DNA from: Guadua angustifolia | Taxonomy: Eukaryota; Streptophyta; Magnoliopsida; Poales; Poaceae | Assembly (NCBI GenBank): GCA_036346375.1 | Contig: CM070510.1 | Location: forward strand, 64,824,376-64,888,375 | Length of the DNA: 64,000 nt | Direction: 5' to 3' | Shown: positions 57,803 to 64,000 of the stretch, piece after piece | Layout: the number at the start of each line of letters is the position of its first letter | How positions within the stretch are numbered: position 1 is the first letter of the stretch | Notes under the pieces: model-generated | What the model saw: the letters and a program-made list of their open reading frames with translations, nothing else | Databases searched by the model: none | What the model was told of the DNA's origin: nothing | Position numbers and translations under genes: made by a program

Positions 57803-58633
57803 CTCCCTCGCGCTGCCGCCTCCCTCTCCACGCCGACGACGATGACGACGCAATCGCACGGGCGGGCGCACCGGCACGGCTTCTCCTCCTGTCCAGAGTT
57901 TTGCTTTTGCTTTTGCTTTTGCTTTTTAGCCTTCTTTTTATGGTGTTTGCATATTTTACAGCAGAAAAGTCTCCCATTCCGGGGGCTTTGGAGTCAATGT
58001 CATTCCACGCACGCAGCCCAATCGGGAAAAATTTTCTGGTATCTTCTGATTTTATCAAATAGGTGATTCACGTTAAATTGTTTCTCTAGTTATTTTATCA
58101 TATTAATCCTACCAAGTGACATTAGAACCCTAACAAATGGTATTAAAGTCCTAACAACTGATATCAGACTCTTGATAAGTGATAACCGGTAATGGCTCTT
58201 ATCTTACCAGTAGTTCCGGAGTAGGTAACCATCAGTGTCAGGTGGCGTACAAGGAAGAACATGCATACTAGTCCAGGAACAGCATTAGAGTTTGCCGATG
58301 CCTAACTGGAGTACTAACCAACCTCATGGTACTGCAGCATTCTTACCGTCTTGTAGTAATTTCCCAGCATCTTCTTTTTTTTAATTACCTTGAATCCTTG
58401 ATGTAGTACGCTGCGCAGCAGGGAGTATTGGTTGATTGTCCTGTTGCCGCCGAGGAGGTCCAGTCATCTGATGATAGGGAATCTGAGGGAGGCCTGCACC
58501 GATCAGCCGGCATCTGGGGGGCCAACACAAACTAATGCCACTGTGACAGAGACAAATAGTACGGACAACAACTATTGGTGGCCCATTCTTTTCCTTATTT
58601 CCTCCTCATCCAGTCTTGTCCAACCTTGACTTA

Positions 58634-58774
58634 GAGTGTGTTTAGGATAACTCCAGCTCCATTAAAATCTGTAGAGTTGGTGGAGTTGGAATATAAACTT
58701 AATTCACTTTATTTTAGCCTATAAGCTTCAGATCTGAGCTGGAGTTGGAATCTAGAGCTCTCCCAAACAGGACC
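58634..58774. mobile_element. Tourist-like MITE (141 bp) in unit B
   Basis: Ends GAGTGTGTTTAGGATAACTC and GAGCTCTCCCAAACAGGACC are related to the termini of the 40885-41338 element, with TTA on both sides (58631 and 58775). The matching place in unit A (near 54248) is uninterrupted. Confidence 0.65.
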
Positions 58775-58842
58775 TTAACTGTCCCAAATAAAACATACCA
58801 GCTTCACTCCTCAGTACAGATAAAACACGAGAGTGAATTTCA

Positions 58843-59282
58843 TAAAACTCAGGTATTGTAGTTGGAGTCACAGAAAACCCTGCAAAATCCCAACTTGAAG
58901 AAATCATATCCGAGCTGACAAGGAGAAAGTTGATTTGTTCTACCTAGACGCTAATGTCTGAGGGTGTATTCCAGCCTTCTAGGTCCGAGGCCAAGGAGAA
59001 AGTTGATTTGTTGAATATTTAGAGCGTGTACAATGTTGTGATGTCAGTCGTCCATATACTTTGCCACTTAAAATTTTTGCTAATATAGAGAAGAGAGAAT
59101 ATAACAGTCTCTTTGTGAAGAGAGGATCATGTAGACAATAGATAGCATTATTGTATGAGTTATTGTTTATAACAAATACTTTTTCCATATGCTTCAATAC
59201 TTTCCTTCTCAATACAAGTCAGAGGCGGAGGACGGAATAAAATTAAGGTATGGCAAAATTCGTACCATAGATTAAATACTAT
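58843..59282. other. Spacer before the Tat-type element
   Basis: Contains two direct copies of AAGGAGAAAGTTGATTTGTT (58921 and 58993). An AT-rich MITE-like piece starts GAGCGTGTACAATG (59022). No gene. Confidence 0.45.
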
Positions 59283-59939
59283 TGTCGACGATCGGGATCG
59301 CCTGACTGCGAATGTGAAAATGGGGTTAGTGTAAATGAGGGACCCAGCAAGAGCTACGCTCAACGATGGATCGGACGTAGGTCGGGGCGAGGCGTTAACG
59401 AGCAAGAGACAGCGGATTATACTGGTTCGAGCTCCCACGAGAGTAATAGCCCTACTCCAGTCTTCTCCTGAGGCGGAGGAATTCACTAGTCGTGAGTACA
59501 GAGAGTGGATTATAGCTCGGGCTTGAGCGTTCTGATTGTGTCTACTGGTCTATTGTTAGTGCGCTGATGTCGTGTTGTGCCCTCTGCCGTTCTGCTTCAG
59601 GGGATCTTATACCCCTCCCAACCGTTACAAGAAACGGCCAAGAGAGATTCTCGAGGTAGTGCATGGCGTGCAATGAAGACATGTTGCAACCGTCCCGGAT
59701 CTGACGCCCACGTCCGCCTTAACTCCGGGATCTTCGGTCTTGGTAACCGTCGAGTAAACGCACGCCCCCAAGCCAAGGTCGAGGTCGTGCGGGGACGGGA
59801 CCCCCCACTGCCCAAGCTCGAGGTCGTGCGGGAATCAGCGTCGCTTAGGTCGTGGTCGAAGCCCTTTGCTGCATCGTCCCGAGTTGGGGACCCTGTTGAC
59901 CGTACGTTGACTTTGTCAGAGGTTTCTCAGTCCCCGACA
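59283..59939 (-). repeat. 3' LTR of the Tat-type element (657 bp)
   Basis: On the plus strand it runs from TGTCGACGATCGGG to CAGTCCCCGACA, so on the minus strand it starts TGTCGGGGACTGAG and ends TCGTCGACA, with matching TGTCG termini. It is followed on its right by GTTAGCCCCCGAGG, a purine tract on the minus strand next to the LTR start. Confidence 0.75.
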
Positions 59940-60363
59940 GTTAGCCCCCGAGGCTCAAGGTCGTGGCAAGAACTTGGGTCGACCTCGAGCCTCCCCATAC
60001 AGACAGAGGGGACTATTTTCTGTAACTTTCAAGCCCGAAGTCAAGGTCGGGAGGAGACCTACCGCCAGGCCTTGGCGACGTTACACCTAGTGCCCCTTGA
60101 TCTTGAGTGCGAATGCGGACATGATCGAGCAAAGAAACCGTTCATAGCGCCTCGATCCCGCCGCCTGACCCTTAATCGCACTTGTCAAATCACCTGACCG
60201 GCGCGCCTTTTGATATGCCCCAACCTCGCCTGCAGCGCACCGGGTTTATAAAACTCGAGATCATCGTCACTTCGAAGAACTCTCAACTTCTTCGCAGTCT
60301 TCGCCTCCTAACTCCTCGCTCGAGCCCCTCTTCCCCCACCGACCAAACTTCCCCTCAACCGCC

Positions 60364-63106
60364 ATGGCCAAGCTCGGGAAGTGTTCCCTGACAGCGGCGA
60401 GGATGAGAGAGCTTGAGGGCCTAGGGCTGTTGGACCCGGCGACGTGGCGGCTGCCGGACAGAGAGACTGAGTCGCAACCACGGGACGACGAACTCGTAAG
60501 CACGGCCTGCGGACGCCGGTGAGCGATTTTCTTGCGGCCGTTCTCGCACAATGCGAGATCAAGTTTATCAATCTGGTACCCAACTCCATTCTTCTGCTTT
60601 CCATCTTTTCTCACATGTGCGAGGGGTTCCTTGGAATCCTTCCCACCCCCTCGCTTTTCTTCAGCTTCTTCTCCCTCTTCCGCACCGAGAAGGACCCCGT
60701 GGTCGGATGCCTTTACTTTCGACTGCGGACGGGAATCCCTTGGTCCTTCTCCCAAATACGTCCTCGCGACTCCCTCGGCCCGTGGACCGAGCGGTGGTTC
60801 TACTTGAAGTGGGGCGAAGACGGCGCGCTGGTGTTCGATGGCACCCCCATCAACGGGAAGAAGCAGACCCCGGTGGCTGGTGATCTGGAGGACGACCAAG
60901 AGGCCATCGCCGCCATCCACATCTGTGCCTCGCGGGGCCTCACCGGGCAGGCCATCGCCAACGACTTCCTGAGGAGCCGGGTGTTCCCTCTGCGGAAGAG
61001 GTTGCACCCGTTCTTCGAAATCAAGGGCCGTGACGACCTCACCCGCGAGGGGACGTCTGGTAAGTCGTCCGAACCTGATGCTCGTTCCAGTTTAGGTCCC
61101 TGGGTTCCCTTGATGAACTGATGTTTCCAGCAGCGCCAAAGGAGTTCTAGATCGCTGCCCGAATGGGCGAGATGTTTGGGAAGGCCGCACACGACTACAC
61201 CCTCGACGATCCCATTCCGAGGAACGTGCTACGCCGAAAAGCCGAGGCAAGCCACCCTGGACCGAGCTTCTTAGTCTCCATTCGCCTAGAGCCTTCCTTG
61301 ATTCTTTGATGCACCCACAGGACAAGCTCGAGCTGCTTGAAGCAGCAAGAAGAAGATGTTGCTTTGCCAGGCGGAGCAAAGGCAAGAGGATTCGCAAGAG
61401 GCCGACCGGACGGGCCAGGCGGCAAAGGCGAAAAAAGCCACACGTCGAGTGGGGCGACCGTATGATGGTGAGTATCCTTGGTCGAGCCCCCGAGCTCTTC
61501 GCTCATGCTCCTTCACCCTCTGACTTAGATCTCTTCTCGCAGCAACAGAGTGCTGCGGACGCAGCCAGGACCTCGACCAAGGATCAGGACCCACCGCAGG
61601 CCCTGAGGACCAAGGACCGGGGCTCCCGAGGAAGGGACTTCCCCTCTCCTGTGGGGTACCAAGGGCCTCGCCAGCCCCCCGCGAAGCGGAGGCTGCAAAC
61701 CCAGGTGCGCCATTGGCCTCTTTCTCGCTTGGATTCTCTTCTATCTTCTTAGCTTAGTAGCCTTCCTTTGTCGTAGACCTTGAGCGCTCGAGCTCATTGC
61801 CTGCCCATCCTGACGATGACTATTGTCCAGGGCGAGTCTGAGTCCGACAAGGAGGAGGAGTCCTCCTACATCTTTGGCGCCCCCTTGACCCTCAAGCTGG
61901 GCGCCCCTCGAGCCCCGAGTTGGGCCACAGTTGGGGAGTTCGACCAGGGGCTCGACGACTTGGTCGAGGACGACATCGAGCCCGTGGCCATTGAAGATGA
62001 CGCCGCCGGCTCCGTGAATGCTGAGGATGGCGCTGACCCATCTGAGGCCGCCGAAGGAGATGGCGCCGGGGACATCCCAGCCACGACCGCCGAGACCGCC
62101 CCAACCGTGGCGGTCGGGACTCCATTGCCGGTCTGAAGGCGTTCGGCCGTGGCGAGCACGGAGGACCGGCCGTGGACGAGCCGGGACCACCGCGAGGAGG
62201 GCTAAAGACCCTCCATTTGTGGGGACAAGGCAGCCACCACCGGGACCGAGCTTAGGCGGGTCGAGCCCCTCGAAGAGGAAGCTCGGGTGTGGCCGCCATG
62301 TGAACACCGAAGGCCTCACCCCAAGACCAGTGGCGGGAATGGGTGACCCGCCCGAGAACGTCGGCGGCGGAGCCGTCGAGTACTCCCGTGCAATCTTCGA
62401 GGCCGTTATACCCAGGTACTTGAGTTTCTTCGAACCTTGGCTCGGACTTTCCCTTTTTCCTTCTTCTCTCTCTTTCTTCTGGCGAGTACCATGTTGACCC
62501 TTCGAGCCCCGCAGGCCATCGACTTAGTCACCCAAGGGCTGCAAGGCCTTCAGACGCATGCCGACGCACTGAGGGCCTTGCTCGATGTGATGGAGGCCGG
62601 AGGCAGCGCTCGGGCTCGTAGAGGACTTGCAAGCCGAGCGGGAGGAGGCCGCGCAAAAGGCGGTAAACGACTCCTACGAGATCGACGGCCTCCGCAAGGT
62701 GGTGAAGACGCTCGAGGCTTCCCACAAGTCCGAGCTGGAGTGGGCCATTGCCTCGGAGCGGGACCACGTGTACAAGGCCGTCGAGGAGGAGCGCGCGAGG
62801 TCGGCTAAGGCGCTCGAGACCGAGCGAGCCAAGGCCGAAGAACTAAGCAAGGCCACTGTGGACCAAGCGGCCATCGCATCGAGGGCCTCCCCTGAGCTCG
62901 AGGCTAGGGTTCAAGAGCTCGAGGAGAAGCTGGGTCGGGCGAGCAAGACGGCAAAGAGCGCCTTGTCCCAACTTCAAGAAAAACGCCGCCGCGTCGCCGA
63001 AGCCTCTGCCGAAGCCCTCCGGCTTCAAGGCGAGCTCTCGACCTTGAGGGCCAAGGTCGCCGAGCTCGAGCAAGAGAAGCTCACGCGTGAGATGGCCGAT
63101 TTGTAA
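60364..63106 (+). pseudogene. Antisense extra ORF of the Tat element (gypsy-type putative transposase domain plus coiled coil), degenerate
   Basis: The first part starts at ATG 60364 (MAKLGKCSLTAARMRELEGL) and stops at 60522. In another frame from about 60519 it reads VSDFLAAVLAQCEIKFINLV, then PNSILLLSIFSHMCEGFLG and DPVVGCLYFRLRTG. This resembles the Pfam family called putative gypsy-type transposon (PF04195, recalled). Broken Lys/Arg- and Asp/Glu-rich stretches follow. The end (62627-63106) is a long coiled coil rich in Ala, Glu and Lys (LEARVQELEEKLGRASKTAK and more) ending REMADL and TAA at 63106. Stops and frame changes throughout show it no longer encodes one protein, though GT-AG introns could remove some (GTAAGT at 61061, CAG at 61131). 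Confidence 0.7.
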
Positions 63107-63729
63107 ATAGGGTTAGATTTCCTGTAAGCAAGACCTTTTGTAAGACAAAAAAGGTTCAATGGAATGACACTATTTTTGGCAAGAATAGTTTAATGTCTTG
63201 GTTTGCTTTATCATTTCTCGATCAAGAGACTTTTCCCCTAATCGTGCACTTAGCCTTTTCTGGTCATGGTATATCTCGTCCAGCCCCCGTTGGGCTCAAG
63301 GTCGAGCGACGCCGGCCTTGGCCGCAAGTTAGAAACCTGTAGAGACCATGTCCTGCGAGACCGAGAAAAACCCACGGGGAGCATAACATAGGCGTGCGAG
63401 GAAAAACTTAGGCTCTAGAGTATTAGGATCGTTTCCAGACCAAACCGTTCGAGTCCTGACAACGATCTGTGTCTTGCTCGTTGGACCCGGGCACGGGCTT
63501 AGTTCGAACCACAGCACGGGGAGCGGTGATCTTGAAGAGATTAAACACAAGCGGCTCTACCTTTGGGGTGAGCGTTTAAGCCCCGACACGGGCCAAGAAC
63601 AAGCAGCCTTCATAGAAGGACTCAAAGAAGCCCCGAATTCGAGTCAACAAAAAATATAGAATATAGAAAAAAAGCGTGAAAACATGACAAGCAAACAACA
63701 TCTTTATTGAAATCTGAGGTAAAAAGTTG

Positions 63730-64000
63730 TTACACATAGAATTTTCGAAGCTGGTCGATGTTCCACGAGCTAGAGAGCTCTCTGCCATCGGGCAGCGCTA
63801 GCCGGTAAGCCCCCGTGCGATCTGTTGAAACAACTCTATAGGGGCCCTCCCACCGCGGGGATAACTTGTTGGTGTTGGATGGAGCCTGAATTCGTCTCAG
63901 GGCTAAGTCCCCAACAAGGAGCTCCCTAGGTCGTATCGATCGAGACGCATGTCTGCGAAGAGCTTGCAGGTAGTGCGCCGATCATAGCGATTACGACATC
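63730..64000 (-). CDS. Gypsy integrase C-terminal end (partial, probably defective)
   Basis: The minus strand reads RPRELLVGDLALRRIQAPSN, then LSPRWEGPYRVVSTDRTGAY, RLALPDGREL and NIDQLRKFYV with stop TAA at 63730-63732. This is the standard end of Gypsy (Tat/Athila) polyproteins, where WEGP.KV....GAYRL precedes W(N)..LR.FY. Near 63980 the frame has a stop, and the related reading (RYDRRTTCKL) is in another frame, so a frameshift is likely. The rest of pol lies beyond the window. Confidence 0.8.

Larger units (their letters stand above)
54303..58842. repeat. Tandem segmental duplication, unit B
   Basis: Parallel to unit A. GTGAATTTCA occurs at both ends of unit B (54296-54305 and 58833-58842), marking the duplication joint. 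Unit B lacks the Copia elements and the large MITEs of unit A but has its own small Tourist-like MITE (58634-58774). Confidence 0.85.
59283..64000 (-). mobile_element. Tat-lineage Gypsy retrotransposon, 3' half (continues past the window)
   Basis: The left part is an LTR (59283-59939), then a plus-strand extra ORF region (60364-63106), then the end of pol on the minus strand (63730 onward). An additional ORF antisense to pol and placed between pol and the 3' LTR is the known hallmark of the Tat lineage. The sequence left of the LTR is ACTAT, and the second target copy would be outside the window. Confidence 0.75.

Noticed and set aside
57803..57877. Upstream extension of the WAT1 copy B frame
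   Set aside because: There is no ATG in frame (only GTG), and the Arg-rich reading is unlike WAT1 N-termini.
61741..62319. 192-codon minus-strand ORF
   Set aside because: Mirror reading of the acidic part of the antisense extra ORF; no Gypsy pol motif is found in it.
1..64000. tRNA, rRNA or microRNA genes
   Set aside because: No convincing cloverleaf with A and B boxes or rRNA stretch was seen; the foldback elements are MITEs and not clear miRNA precursors.

Overview
The window is nuclear DNA of a grass (Poaceae). Genes carry many short GT-AG introns, GC-rich first exons and long TE-filled spacers. Repeats are grass types: Stowaway and Tourist MITEs, hAT-like MITEs, a MULE, Copia, and Gypsy of Reina-like and Tat-like type. 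Host gene order is a group D MAP kinase, MTOPVIB, RER1 and a secretory cyclophilin pair. From memory and unverified, this resembles the BWMK1/MTOPVIB neighbourhood on rice chromosome 6, so this is probably a conserved syntenic block. The species cannot be named from the sequence.

Layout. 38-1675: last six exons of the MAP kinase (+). 1.7-7.6 kb: repeats, a frameshifted B3-like remnant, a foldback MITE and a 2.9-kb solo LTR with TSD ACTTT. 7695-13940: MTOPVIB (+), 12 exons, including one GC-AG intron and a frame break before an acidic tail. 14974-17882: RER1 (+), with a hAT remnant in intron 1. 19088-25358: two tandem cyclophilin genes (+). 25.4-33.1 kb: spacer with MITEs, a 1,080-bp MULE carrying a FAR1-like transposase remnant, a Helitron 3' end and a large inverted repeat. 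33187-33504: a single-exon C2H2 (ZNF706-like) protein (+). 34.5-40.07 kb: a Stowaway MITE split by a young Gypsy element.

40.3-58.8 kb is a tandem segmental duplication of a WAT1/EamA transporter gene (-). Unit B (54303-58842) is intact, 398 codons over seven exons. Unit A (40297-54302) is a pseudogene. It has two Copia insertions (one inside exon 1), several MITEs, a lost splice acceptor and a 21-nt in-frame deletion. The Copia in exon 1 itself carries a 572-bp hAT-like element holding a captured piece of a UDP-glucuronate decarboxylase (UXS) gene with intron-like sequence. Unit B gives the empty-site sequence for most unit A insertions. 59.3-64 kb is the 3' half of a Tat-type Gypsy element with its extra ORF antisense to pol.

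No operon-like logic applies. The host genes act in signalling (MAPK), meiotic DSB formation (MTOPVIB), ER retrieval (RER1), secretory protein folding (cyclophilins) and membrane transport (WAT1). All coordinates and splice joins were read by eye. Each spliced CDS below sums to a multiple of three.
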